Under the pieces are notes generated by a model that made no database searches, was not told the DNA's origin, and saw only the letters and a list, made by a program, of their open reading frames with translations. From Sphingomonas glacialis (GTDB taxonomy: Bacteria > Pseudomonadota > Alphaproteobacteria > Sphingomonadales > Sphingomonadaceae): DNA of 64,000 bases. Positions 26,512 to 35,160 of this stretch are shown in pieces. Both the position numbers and the translations under genes were made by a program. The DNA is taken from NCBI RefSeq assembly GCF_006439055.1, contig NZ_RCZC01000002.1:1459979-1523978 (forward strand). The letters run 5' to 3'. Each line of letters starts with the position of its first letter. The stretch's first letter is position 1.

Positions 26512-26745
26512 TCACAGGTCTCCAACGAACTGTAACCGACGTTCGTCTAGAAGTTCGTCGAGGTAGTCGAGGCCTTGGCGGGTGAAGCCGGTAACGGACT
26601 CTGCTGTTTCGTCGAGGCTGTTAATGATGCTTAGGCAGCCGTCTTCGGGTGCCATCTGTTCCGCAAGTTGTTCGATCACGTCGATGTCGACGCCCAGTCG
26701 GCTGGCGGCGAAGCGAGCGGTGAAGACCATCGATGGGGCTGCCAT
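26512..26745 (-). CDS. Small IS66-associated protein
   Basis: 77-residue protein (MAAPSMVFTARFAASRLGVD, later EQLAEQMAPEDGCLSIINSL) whose ATG overlaps the tnpC stop (TGATG). A similar small acidic gene after tnpC occurs in many sphingomonad and rhizobial IS66 elements and is normally annotated hypothetical. It lies inside the terminal repeats, so it belongs to the element. No catalytic motif is visible and its role in transposition is unknown. Confidence 0.65.
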   Translation of the reverse strand: MAAPSMVFTARFAASRLGVDIDVIEQLAEQMAPEDGCLSIINSLDETAESVTGFTRQGLDYLDELLDERRLQFVGDL

Positions 26746-28391
26746 CAGGCGGCTTTCGCGACCTGATGCGAAGGCTCCCAGTTCCACGGGAGCAGTTCGT
26801 GGAGCCGGATAGCAGAGTGATCGGCAATGCGCGCGAGGATGTCGGCGAGCCAGGCTTGCGGATCGATGTCGTTGAGCCGGGCGGTCTGGATGAGCGTGTA
26901 GAGGATCGCGGCGCGCTGGCCGCCGCGATCGGAGCCGCAGAACAGCCACGCCTTCCTGCCCAAGGGTATGCAACGCAGGGCGCGCTCGGCCGCGTTGTTG
27001 GAGAGGCAGACCCGGCCATCCTCGAGAAACCGCGTGAACGCGTCCCAGCGGCGAAGCATATAGTTGATCGCCTTGGTGAGATCATGGTTGCGAGACAATA
27101 CGGCTCGCTGGGCGGTGAGCCAGGCGTGAAGCTCGGTCATCAAGGGTGCGCTGAGATCCTGGCGTACCGCGAGACGATCGGCGGCAGGCTTGCTGTTGAT
27201 GGCGCGTTCGATGTCGAACAGGGCATCGAGCCGTCGCACTGCCTCGAGCGCGATCGGGTAGATCATGCCAGCCTGTTCGCCGCGGCTCTTCTTGCGCGCG
27301 GCACCTTCGACGTCGGCAAGCTCGAAGAACTTGCGCCGGGCATGCGCGAAGCAACCAGCCTCGCGCACCGAACCGGGCAAGCGCCCTTCGCGATACAGCG
27401 CACCATAGCCACCATAAGCATCGGCTTGCAGGATCCCGGACCAGGTCGCGAGATGCGCCTGGGGATGTTCGCCGCGTCGGTCGCGCGAGTAATGGAACAG
27501 TGCCGCCGGCGGATCGGCCCCCGCGAACGGTCGATCGTCACGGACGTACACCCACAAGCGACCGACGTCGGTCTTCACCTTGGCCATGACCGGCACGGTC
27601 GTGTCGTCGCCGTGCAGCCGCTCGGCGGCGAGGACATGCGCCTCGATCCGCTTGTAGAGCGGATCGAGCGCAAAGGCGGCCGCGCCGACCTGATCGGCGA
27701 GCGTGGAGACGCTGAGCGGCACGCCTTCGCGGGCGAACCGTTCGGCCTGGCGGTTCAGCGGCTGGTGCTGGCCGTACTTCTCGAACAGGAGCATCGCGAG
27801 GAAGCTGGGGCCGGCCCACCCCCGGGGCACGACATGGAACGGTGCCGGCGGTTGGGTGATCTTCTCACAGTCCCGACAGGCGACCTTCTCGCGCACGGTC
27901 TGAATGACCTTCCACGCGCGCGGGATCACCTCGAGCGTCTCGGTCACGTCTTCGCCGAGCTTCGACAGGCGCGTGCCGCCACAGGCCGGGCACGCGCACG
28001 GCGCTGCGATGACGACGCGCTCGCGCGGCAGGTGTTCGGGGAACGGCTTGCGGACGGGTCGCTTGCGCTCGAACGGGGCGACGCTGGTCGCCCTGGCGGC
28101 GGTGATCTCGGCGGCGAGATCGTCCTCGCTGGCATCGGTCTCCAGCTCTTCGAGCTGCAGCTCCATCTGCTCGAGCAGACGCCGGCTACGCTCGGCGCTG
28201 GCGCCATATTGTTCGCGCCGGAGTCTGGCGATCTGCAGCTTGAGGTGCGCAATCATCGCCTGGGTCGCGCTCTCGCGCGCCGCGGCGTTAGCGAGGCGCG
28301 CCTCGGCCTCGTCGGCGCGCTGGATCGTGGCAGCAAGCAACGCCTTGAGCGCTGCAATATCATCCGGAAGAGGCGAAACGACGGCTTCCAT
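26745..28391 (-). CDS. tnpC: IS66 family transposase TnpC
   Basis: 548-residue DDE transposase of IS66. The N-terminal ~90 residues form a leucine-zipper-like helix (LKALLAATIQRADEAEARLA, later LRREQYGASAERSRRLLEQM). A zinc-binding region follows (CACPACGGT and ACRDCEKITQ; Cys 132/134/137 and 172/175). The catalytic core shows GDDTTVPVMAKVKT (Asp 262/263), LQADAYGGYGALY (Asp 324) and SNNAAERALRCIPLGRKAW (Glu). I chose ATG 28391 (MEAVVSPLPDD), although the frame is open 20 codons upstream. It follows tnpB by 49 bases. Confidence 0.9.
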   Translation of the reverse strand: MEAVVSPLPDDIAALKALLAATIQRADEAEARLANAAARESATQAMIAHLKLQIARLRREQYGASAERSRRLLEQMELQLEELETDASEDDLAAEITAARATSVAPFERKRPVRKPFPEHLPRERVVIAAPCACPACGGTRLSKLGEDVTETLEVIPRAWKVIQTVREKVACRDCEKITQPPAPFHVVPRGWAGPSFLAMLLFEKYGQHQPLNRQAERFAREGVPLSVSTLADQVGAAAFALDPLYKRIEAHVLAAERLHGDDTTVPVMAKVKTDVGRLWVYVRDDRPFAGADPPAALFHYSRDRRGEHPQAHLATWSGILQADAYGGYGALYREGRLPGSVREAGCFAHARRKFFELADVEGAARKKSRGEQAGMIYPIALEAVRRLDALFDIERAINSKPAADRLAVRQDLSAPLMTELHAWLTAQRAVLSRNHDLTKAINYMLRRWDAFTRFLEDGRVCLSNNAAERALRCIPLGRKAWLFCGSDRGGQRAAILYTLIQTARLNDIDPQAWLADILARIADHSAIRLHELLPWNWEPSHQVAKAA

Positions 28392-28440
28392 GACGCAGAG
28401 TGAATCATCCTCCACGCCCTCATGCAAGCCGCAAAATGCG

Positions 28441-28782
28441 CTATCCCGCACTCGCCGGGCGCCAGCTATACTGCGGATTACGCCAGTCTATCCCGTCGAG
28501 CAGGCAGGCCAGCTGCGAGCGCGTCAAGGACACCACGCCATCCTTCGCCGAAGGCCAGATGAAGCGGCCGCGCTCGATCCGCTTGGCGTAGAGTGATGCG
28601 CCGATCCCGTCGTGCCAGATGATCTTCACCAACGATCCGGCACGGCCGCGGAACACGTACAGGTCGCCGCCATGCGGATCGCGCCCCAAACCTTGCTGCA
28701 CCAGCAGAGCCAGACCCTGCATCCCCTTCCGCATATCGGTGTGGCCCATCGCGATCCACACCCGCGCATCCGACGGGATCAT
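28441..28782 (-). CDS. tnpB: IS66 accessory protein TnpB
   Basis: 113-residue IS66 Orf2 protein with the highly conserved segments VWIAMGHTDMRKGMQGLALL, GGDLYVFRGRAGSLVKIIWH and RGRFIWP. The family is required for IS66 transposition, but its biochemical role is unknown. It is not the unrelated RNA-guided nuclease also named TnpB. The ATG at 28782 overlaps the tnpA stop by four bases. Confidence 0.92.
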   Translation of the reverse strand: MIPSDARVWIAMGHTDMRKGMQGLALLVQQGLGRDPHGGDLYVFRGRAGSLVKIIWHDGIGASLYAKRIERGRFIWPSAKDGVVSLTRSQLACLLDGIDWRNPQYSWRPASAG

Positions 28783-29120
28783 CGCATCGCCTTCAAGGCC
28801 GCTGCCGCCAACGCCGGTGACGCTGAAGCAAAGATCTTCAGCCGCCCGCCGTCGGGCAGATCGAAAACGGCAGCGACAACGGGCTCGCACACTTGCTGGG
28901 GTCGCTCATCCACCAGCACCGCCGGCACGAAGGCCGGGTCCGCGTGGCGCCGCATCACTTGCCGCCACTCGTAGATCTGGCTGCGGGCAACGTCATGGCG
29001 CCGCGCCACGTCGCAGACCCGCGCGCCCGACTGAAACGCCTCTGCGACAATCTGCTCGCGCTGCTCATCGCTCCAGCGACGGCGACGCTCCGGTCCCGCT
29101 AGTATCGTTACCTGCGCCAT
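28779..29120 (-). CDS. tnpA: IS66 accessory protein TnpA (HTH)
   Basis: 113-residue IS66 Orf1 protein. The N-terminal half is a transposase-type helix-turn-helix: RRWSDEQREQIVAEAFQSGA, then VCDVARRHDVARSQIYEWR. The C-terminal part (DLPDGGRLKIFASASPALA) is the usual tail of the family. It is the first gene of the element, reading away from the right terminal repeat, with an 11-bp perfect inverted repeat just upstream. Confidence 0.9.
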   Translation of the reverse strand: MAQVTILAGPERRRRWSDEQREQIVAEAFQSGARVCDVARRHDVARSQIYEWRQVMRRHADPAFVPAVLVDERPQQVCEPVVAAVFDLPDGGRLKIFASASPALAAAALKAMR

Positions 29121-29130
29121 GATCGAAACC

Positions 29131-29160
29131 GACGTCCTTACGTGCGACTGTAAGGACGTC
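29131..29160. repeat. Perfect 11-bp inverted repeat upstream of IS66 tnpA
   Basis: GACGTCCTTAC (29131-29141) and GTAAGGACGTC (29150-29160) are exact inverted copies around an 8-base loop. The hairpin sits 11 bases upstream of the tnpA ATG, inside the element. It could be a TnpA-binding operator or an RNA hairpin that blocks ribosome entry on transcripts entering from outside, a control known in other insertion sequences. There is no adjacent T-run. Confidence 0.65.
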
Positions 29161-29187
29161 CTCTAGCTCCAGCTCACAATCAGCAAG

Positions 29188-29217
29188 GCGGCCCCCGCCG
29201 GATGGCTACGTCTAAAC
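29188..29217 (-). repeat. IS66 right terminal inverted repeat
   Basis: Read on the minus strand this end contains ACGTAGCCATCCGGCG and matches the left end at 25 of 30 positions. It marks the outer boundary of the element beyond tnpA. Confidence 0.78.
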
Positions 29218-29355
29218 CGCGACTTATGAGTCTTTGCGTTTGAACGGCGTTCGGTAAATAGCGAGCAATTGCGAAAGCCGTCACTCTCCGGATGAAGGTT
29301 ACAATGTCCGTCGCCTGTCAGCAAACGGCCGGCAGAATCCGGATGACCCTGCCGG

Positions 29356-30678
29356 TTACTGCAAGTGGTCGATGTTGCGGAAGAATCTCGCGATCTCGAG
29401 ATAGCCGGAAGGGATGTAGGTCCACTCTTCTTTTGCGGCTTTGCGACGACGCATCAACCCTTGATCAGCGAGTTCCCCGAGCGCGACAATTAGCTCCTGC
29501 TCAGACGCGTAGCCAAATCGGCGGTGATCTTGCGCAGTCACCTGATCGATCTGGATTGAGACCACCTGCTTAACGAACTTCATTAGGTGCGGTTCGTTAG
29601 TCGCTAGGTTTGACATGTATCTTTCGACTTGCGTCCGCGCCATGCGCAGCCATGCCTTGTCATCCTGGGTCACCGGCTCGCGGTGGTCGGCAACGTACTC
29701 TGAGATAGCTGACTCTAGGAAATCCATAGTCATCCTGATGTCGCCGTTGCTCATCAAATATATACTGGACGCAAGCTTCAGAGAAATCGGCAGCGCAGTC
29801 TCTGGTGATACCGTGAAATACTTTCTGCGGAGCTCTAAAAGGCTCGCGAACTCGGCGACGGTGAGGTCTGCAACATCGAGGCCTTGAGCGACGTATCCCC
29901 TTAGTCGTCTTACGCCCGGCGATAGCAACCCGCCCAGCCCATGTCGGCCGATCACGATCCACCATAGGCCTTCAACGGCAAGCGCGGTGTCGCGGAGTGC
30001 GCTGAGCGTCTCGCAAAGAAAGGCGTCCTCCAGCAGTTCGGTGTTATCGATCACGATAACTGCGCCCGCGGACTCAAGCTCGTCGCGTACGAGTGCGGCA
30101 ATCTCGCTTATCCGGCTTGCCAGCGCGAACTCGTCGGTAAGAAACGCTGAAGAAGTCGAACTTGAAGAGCCGTACGCAACGTTGGCACCATGGCCAAGCC
30201 ATGATCCGCCGATTGCAAGGTTTTTGCCACCCGCCTGGTGCCCGGTCAGCGCTTGCAGCAGCCCTTGCACCTGCTTGGGTGTGGACTTCCCGTACCGCTT
30301 GCAATGGTCCTCTACCGATCTGCAAAGCGACGTGAGCGCCTTGCGGAGCACTTCGACAGCCCCGTCGTCCGGCCGAACTTCAAAGGGGGCGCTGCACGGA
30401 ACGGCGCGATGGAAGCTGACGCCTTCGAGGTGCTCGGTTGACCGACCCGTCACTAGGAGCCGCTGGACGAAATTAACAAAGGTACTCTTGCCGGTTCCCG
30501 GATGACCGCCAATCGGTATCAGTCCGCCGCGGCGTCTGGAGAAAAACACGAGAAGGCGGCGCACCTCGTCGTCACGCCCGACAAACAGCTCCTCCAAGTC
30601 TTCGTCCGCCTTCAAAGGATTGGAGAAAAGAGGGTTTTCCCTGAATCCCAAGTAGGTCCAGAAGTTCGCAGCCGTCAC
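29356..30678 (-). CDS. AAA+ (Orc1/Cdc6- or TniB-like) ATPase
   Basis: 440-residue ATPase. It opens with FWTYLGFRENPLFSNPLKAD and ELFVGRDDEVRRLL, then Walker A IPIGGHPGTGKSTFVNF (57-66) and Walker B AVIVIDNTELL (207-213). The C-terminal ~120 residues look like a winged helix (AQDHRRFGYASEQELIVALG, later ELADQGLMRRRKAAKEEW). The GF-x-ENP opening and the NACHT/ORC-like layout suggest a switch ATPase that senses or recruits. A Ser-rich stretch at ~170-178 lies between the Walker motifs. Its start overlaps the stop of the RibA-like gene (ATGA), so the two form one operon. The family is probably defence-linked. Confidence 0.7.
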   Translation of the reverse strand: MTAANFWTYLGFRENPLFSNPLKADEDLEELFVGRDDEVRRLLVFFSRRRGGLIPIGGHPGTGKSTFVNFVQRLLVTGRSTEHLEGVSFHRAVPCSAPFEVRPDDGAVEVLRKALTSLCRSVEDHCKRYGKSTPKQVQGLLQALTGHQAGGKNLAIGGSWLGHGANVAYGSSSSTSSAFLTDEFALASRISEIAALVRDELESAGAVIVIDNTELLEDAFLCETLSALRDTALAVEGLWWIVIGRHGLGGLLSPGVRRLRGYVAQGLDVADLTVAEFASLLELRRKYFTVSPETALPISLKLASSIYLMSNGDIRMTMDFLESAISEYVADHREPVTQDDKAWLRMARTQVERYMSNLATNEPHLMKFVKQVVSIQIDQVTAQDHRRFGYASEQELIVALGELADQGLMRRRKAAKEEWTYIPSGYLEIARFFRNIDHLQ

Positions 30679-31379
30679 GCCGGCTCGCCCTCGCCCGACC
30701 GGTCGGGTTCGCCCCGGCTCGCTTTCGCCTCCCGCATGATTTCCGCCAAGGCGTCGGCGTTCATGTCGTTGCCCATCAAGTCGTGCTTGGCTTTTAGATA
30801 GTTGAGCAGCCGAGTTGGGTCCCGACCGCCGGTGAACCGGATCAGCCGCTTGAAATCGATCGGCTCCTCTAGCATCGTCCGCTTCCGCACATCCAAGCCG
30901 ACGGCGCTCAGAGAATCTACCTTTTGGTCGTCGCCGGTAAGTAGGAAGAAAGTGCCCAGTTCGAGCTGACGGATGATGTCGACGGCTAAGTCGTAGTTCC
31001 TTAAGTCGGACGAGGGAAAACCTAGGATCCTAAACGCTTCGACCGTGTTGCACTTGTGCTCTTGCTCGACGGCATACGCCCGAACCTTGTCGACGAGTCC
31101 AATTCCGCGCCCCTCTTGGAACAGATAGATGAACGCGCCTGACCCGGCCTCCTCAATCAGATCCAGTGAGTGATGGATTTGCCATCGGCAGTCGCAGTCC
31201 ACGGAACCGAAGGTCTCCCCGAACAGGCAAGAACTCTGAATGCGCACGATCGTCTCAGGGGTAACGCCGTCGAGGCCGCGGGTCAGCACCAGCGCCATCT
31301 CGTCACCGCGCCCGTAGACGGTGAGATCAAAGCTGCCATGCAGTGTCGCCAATTCGGCGCTAGCCAACCGTTCGATCAT
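30675..31379 (-). CDS. ribA: GTP cyclohydrolase II (RibA) family protein, stand-alone
   Basis: 234-residue protein of the RibA family, which opens the imidazole ring of GTP. The zinc cysteines are kept (IQSSCLFGETFGSVDCDCRW, Cys 51, 62, 64). So are YLFQEGRGIGLVDKVRAYA (Tyr 102) and FPSSDLRNYDLA, with Asp 125 and Arg 127 where E. coli RibA has Asp 126 and Arg 128. It therefore looks catalytically competent. It has no RibB domain and no other riboflavin gene beside it; instead it is fused by a four-base overlap to an AAA ATPase gene inside a defence island. A role in GTP-derived signalling or nucleotide depletion is a reasonable inference, but biosynthesis is not excluded. Confidence 0.8.
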   Translation of the reverse strand: MIERLASAELATLHGSFDLTVYGRGDEMALVLTRGLDGVTPETIVRIQSSCLFGETFGSVDCDCRWQIHHSLDLIEEAGSGAFIYLFQEGRGIGLVDKVRAYAVEQEHKCNTVEAFRILGFPSSDLRNYDLAVDIIRQLELGTFFLLTGDDQKVDSLSAVGLDVRKRTMLEEPIDFKRLIRFTGGRDPTRLLNYLKAKHDLMGNDMNADALAEIMREAKASRGEPDRSGEGEPA

Positions 31380-31839
31380 GAGCTGCGCTTCGCCTCCGCT
31401 AAGACAACACTACCTGTCCCTTGCTTGCCTTTCAACTGAATGCGCCCGTTCGGCTGAGATCGAGTGGAAGTTAGTATCAATACCGAGCAAGGATCCACGC
31501 CCCCGATACCTTTACCTATCCGCATTGTACTGGTTGGCTTCGTAGCAAATCGCCCTCGCAAGACGGGTGGTAAAATCTGATGAAGGTGGGCGCCATAGCT
31601 TCGTTGAATACGCCAAGGACCGAAATCGCGGCGATGCGTCACCATATAGGACGCTGCCTGAACAAACGTCCGATTGCGAGGAGCAGTGATAGGGCCGCCA
31701 GTGACCGCATTTGGGTCACTCTGCCGGTACTGCTACTCAGGCGAGCGTACCTCCCGGTCAGGCCAGTGCGGCGACCAACTTCGCCCGCTTGGCGACCGTG
31801 TTCATGTTTCGGGCCGTACCCTTTTTTCGCACGGTATGC
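31380..31839. other. Non-coding stretch between the RibA-like operon and a permease remnant
   Basis: No supportable gene. The first ~180 bases should contain the promoter for the leftward RibA-AAA operon. The rest is lower in GC, with frames broken by stops, and it continues into the truncated permease fragment. I see no inverted-repeat end or att-like duplication by eye. Confidence 0.4.
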
Positions 31840-32214
31840 GTAGCCGGGCGTTGGCCATACGCCCGGCGTGCGGAAGGGCCGGTGGCGGTGCGGATCGCGA
31901 ATCCGGAGGACCATCACCGAAACCGCTACTAGAAGGAAGGCGAACAGCGTTCCGGGGTTGGAGACGTCGACGAAATGGCCGACCGGGAGCAGCGCGGCGG
32001 CCGCGGCCACGAAGATGCCGGTGATGATCGTCATGCCGTGCGGCGTCTTCCACTTCGGGTGGACATCCGCGAGGCTGTCGGGGAGCAGTCCGTCCCGCGC
32101 CATCACGAAGAAGATGCGCGTCTGGCCGTAGAGCATCATCAGGATGACCGACGGGAGCGCCAAGCTGGCCGCGAATCCCATGATGTCGCCCAGTATCTTG
32201 GGAAACCACCCGGA
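31840..32214 (-). pseudogene. Amino-acid permease (APC family) internal fragment
   Basis: About 120 residues of an APC-type amino-acid transporter survive: PKILGDIMGFAASLALPSVI, then LMMLYGQTRIFFVMARDGLL, HPKWKTPHGMTIITGIFVAA and PFRTPGVW. They cover roughly three transmembrane segments from the C-terminal half of a normal permease. Both ends are missing. The upstream edge stops within about ten bases of the stop codon of the helicase gene at 32221, and the downstream edge fades near 31850. This looks like a piece of host gene left at an insertion or deletion junction. Confidence 0.72.
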
Positions 32215-32220
32215 GCCTGG

Positions 32221-35160
32221 CTACGGCGCTATTCTCGCAAATCTCGAGATGGCGGAAAGATCGATCGCAAGGCTGCGCGCGTCCTCGCCTTCGGCTCCCA
32301 CCCGCTTCAGCATCTCGAGGAACGCTTCAGGGTCTGGCTGGCCCAGCGCGAGGCGGTAGTAGAGCAGGTCCTTGAGCATCTGCTCCTTTCTGACGGACCT
32401 CAGGCTGAACCGCCAATCGAAGCTGATGCTCTCGGGAAGACCCGCGTCGGGCAGCCACCAGCGTTCCAGGCCGGTGTCGCCAGAGGGCTGCTCCCGCGCG
32501 ACCTGAAGCAGGCTGGAGAAGGGGCTGCCCTTTTCCGCTCGTGCTAGCGCGGCATCGCGGTGGCTGCTGGCGAGCGACTGCCTGACGGCGAGGCTGCCGA
32601 ACCGGGCTATCCGACCTTCCCGCTGTTCGAAGTCCACCGGGTCCGAGGGAAGGTCCCAATGCACGATGCGACGGCACCAGAGGTGGAAGTCGAGTCCTTC
32701 TTGGCCGACGGACGTCGTGCACAGGACATGTGGCCAGAATGGGGAGTTGAAGGCGCGGCGAAGCGTGTCGCTGCGCAGCCTCCCGCCCTTCTTCTTTCCC
32801 GTGCGCCTCTGCTCGCCTCCAGCGAAGGGTGCCACCGCCTGAACGGGAACCCGGTGCCTTCCCTTCGCCCGCTTGAACTGCACGAGACCGGGGCGGTCGA
32901 GAAGGCAGCTGGAGAGTTGCTCCACGATCTCCAGCCCACGTGCGTCGCCGAGTTGCCCGACCAGGCAGATCTGCTCATCCAGCACGGCCTCGAAGCCGCC
33001 CTTGAGCATCGCCTCGCACAGCGCGTCCGGGTAGCGCGGGCGCGGCGAGGCCGCGAGGATCAGCTCGGCGAAGGAGCGATGTCCGAGATAGCTCCGCAGC
33101 CGGTTCCACGCGAAGTCGAAGACGCGCGCGTATTCGCGCTTCAGGTTCTGCGGAATGCCGTGCCGGTTGACGCAGCGTGCGACGATCGATCCCGGGGCGG
33201 AGACGATGTGGTCTGCTAGAGCCGCGAGCTCAGCCCGCGAGATGGACGCGATCGGCTGGATTGACCTCCAATCCTTCGACTTGCCACCGGTTCGAGTGCT
33301 CGCGGCGAGCGAGACGACGCGGTTGAATGCCTGCGTGGAGATTCGCCGCTCGATGCCGCAGGCGACGATCCAGGTCGGCCTCTTTTCGTCGCCATCGAAG
33401 CGCACACCCTTCCCGGCGAGGAACTCCTCCAACTGCTCCTCCGCCTCCAGCCGCACTGCTTTCAGGCCCGCCTTGCTTGCCTTTATCGGGTCGATAGCCA
33501 GGGATAGGTTCGGCCATTGCATGAAGATGCCGACCAACGCGCCTGTCTCGCTGCCGCCGGGCCTGAGGAAGGGCGCCTTCTTGCCGTGGCCGCCGACGCC
33601 TCTCGTGAGATCGATCGAGAGCAGCGCTGAAATGGAGGTTGGCGCTCCTCGCCACTTGCTGAAAAGGAGCGTCTTCCCGGGATGGGTCCGCTTCGAGGAC
33701 CAGGGGCCTTCTAGCCGCCACCATGGCACCGTTGGCGGCTGCCACGGCAGAGCGAGACTTTCAGATCCTCCCGCCATGTCCGAGAGCACTCGCAGCTGGG
33801 GATGGGCCAGTCTCCCGCGGCCGGAGCCGGCCTCGAAGGGCGGTGCCTTCGCGTCCGACAGCTTATCCCAGACCTTGTATCCATGCAGGGTCTGGGCGGG
33901 ATAGGGAATCGAACTCCACATAGCGGGCGCCCAACCCGCGAACTCCTTGCCGCAGTTCTCGGCGAGGTGCCGGAAGAGCATCAGGTCGCGCGCCTCGATG
34001 TCGACCGGATGATTGTCGCGCTTGAACAGATCCTCCTTGTGGACGAGCGCGCGCTCGGTGCGCGCCATGAGCGGCGCTAGCAGCGTCTCTAGGCGGGATT
34101 TTGCCTTGAGCACTTGCTCCCGCACCACTTTCGGGGATCCAGGCGCAGCGAGCGCGTCGTGATAGTCCCGCATCGCGGCCTCCACCGTCACACGGCAATC
34201 GGGATCGTCCGCGAGGAACCCGGTCAGGTCGACCAGAGCCCGGTAGTGCTCGACAGGATGCATCTCCTCGCCGGTGAGCCGCCGAAGCCGGTAGGGTGTT
34301 GCGGAGAGCAGCAGGACCGCGGGCTTCTGCTCGCCGTTCAAGAGTGCATCGACGAGAAGCTCGTGCACCCGCGCGCGTTCACGCTTGAGCCGGTCCTCCG
34401 ATGCGTCCGGCCGCGGGATGATAAGGTCGGCGTAGCGATGGAACTCGTCCAGGATGACAAGGTCGGGACGGACTGCCTTCGAGCGCAGGGCGGCCAAGGC
34501 GAGCGCGGATCGGAAGCGGGCGATAAATTCCGCGAGATCGACGTTCTTTGGTTCGAGCCAGGCGATGATGGCCTTCTCGAGGTTCCCGGTCTGACAGTCG
34601 AAGATGTCGCGGAGCGCGCGTTCGATGCCGATCTGGGTATATCCATCGAGGCTTGCCGCCCGCTCGTCGAGTAGTGGTCTTGCCTTTGGTCCCCTTTCGC
34701 GGTCGAGCCGCATGACGATCGGTCTCAGGAGGTCGAATCTGTCAAGCACCCGGCGGATTACGGCACGCTCAGCCTTGCGGCCCGTCCGAGGGCCAGGCTT
34801 CCATCCAGGTAGGCTGGTCTCGGGCGTGAAGGTGAATATGCGATAGCCCTTGCCTTCATCGGGCAGCGCCCCGGGCACGAGCACGAGCCGGTCCTCTCCC
34901 GTCTTGTAATCCTTCTCGTCGATCTCGGTAAGCGACACGAACTTCAGGCGGTTCTGCCCCACGATCTCCAGGCTGGGGCAGAGATACATGACGTTCAGCC
35001 GGCGGCGGTTCTTGCGAAGCCCTTCGGCGACGGAGCGGGCGATGACCGTCTTGCCCAGGCCGACCTCGTCCGCGACAAGGAAGCGTCGCGGTCCATCCGC
35101 CTCGAGGCGATCGAGTGCGACCTGGACGGTCCTCTTCTGGAATTTCGCGAGCGTCGTCAC
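32221..35160 (-). CDS. SNF2/DEAD-like superfamily 2 helicase
   Basis: 979-residue superfamily 2 helicase. Motif I is VADEVGLGKTVIARS (29-43) after a Q-motif-like FQKRTVQVAL. Motif II is LVILDEFHRY (DEFH at 238-241) and motif III is VLLLSATPYRLRR. The C-terminal lobe has TSVGQEGLDFHLW and DFEQREGRIARFGSLA, the motif V and VI equivalents. The VADEVGLGKT and SATPYRL spellings are typical of helicases in phage-defence operons. Its ATG overlaps the stop of the PLD gene (ATGA) in the operon DUF6361-PLD-helicase. The long insert between the lobes (about 380-780) has no motif that I recognise. Confidence 0.8.
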   Translation of the reverse strand: MTTLAKFQKRTVQVALDRLEADGPRRFLVADEVGLGKTVIARSVAEGLRKNRRRLNVMYLCPSLEIVGQNRLKFVSLTEIDEKDYKTGEDRLVLVPGALPDEGKGYRIFTFTPETSLPGWKPGPRTGRKAERAVIRRVLDRFDLLRPIVMRLDRERGPKARPLLDERAASLDGYTQIGIERALRDIFDCQTGNLEKAIIAWLEPKNVDLAEFIARFRSALALAALRSKAVRPDLVILDEFHRYADLIIPRPDASEDRLKRERARVHELLVDALLNGEQKPAVLLLSATPYRLRRLTGEEMHPVEHYRALVDLTGFLADDPDCRVTVEAAMRDYHDALAAPGSPKVVREQVLKAKSRLETLLAPLMARTERALVHKEDLFKRDNHPVDIEARDLMLFRHLAENCGKEFAGWAPAMWSSIPYPAQTLHGYKVWDKLSDAKAPPFEAGSGRGRLAHPQLRVLSDMAGGSESLALPWQPPTVPWWRLEGPWSSKRTHPGKTLLFSKWRGAPTSISALLSIDLTRGVGGHGKKAPFLRPGGSETGALVGIFMQWPNLSLAIDPIKASKAGLKAVRLEAEEQLEEFLAGKGVRFDGDEKRPTWIVACGIERRISTQAFNRVVSLAASTRTGGKSKDWRSIQPIASISRAELAALADHIVSAPGSIVARCVNRHGIPQNLKREYARVFDFAWNRLRSYLGHRSFAELILAASPRPRYPDALCEAMLKGGFEAVLDEQICLVGQLGDARGLEIVEQLSSCLLDRPGLVQFKRAKGRHRVPVQAVAPFAGGEQRRTGKKKGGRLRSDTLRRAFNSPFWPHVLCTTSVGQEGLDFHLWCRRIVHWDLPSDPVDFEQREGRIARFGSLAVRQSLASSHRDAALARAEKGSPFSSLLQVAREQPSGDTGLERWWLPDAGLPESISFDWRFSLRSVRKEQMLKDLLYYRLALGQPDPEAFLEMLKRVGAEGEDARSLAIDLSAISRFARIAP

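Larger units (their letters stand above)
26475..29217 (-). mobile_element. IS66-family insertion sequence
   Basis: A complete ~2.74-kb IS66 element with tnpA, tnpB, tnpC and a small fourth gene, all leftward with overlapping or short junctions. Its ends are an imperfect inverted repeat of 30 positions: left 26475-26504 and right 29188-29217 read inward as GT-TA-ACGTA-CCATCCGGCG--GGCCGC with five mismatches. IS66 elements usually make an 8-bp target duplication, but the flanks AAAAGCGC and CGCGACTT differ, so there was either no duplication or a later rearrangement. All genes look intact. Confidence 0.87.

Noticed and set aside
26733..28403. 556-residue rightward frame
   Set aside because: It is antisense to IS66 tnpC, which carries the DDE core and zinc motifs.
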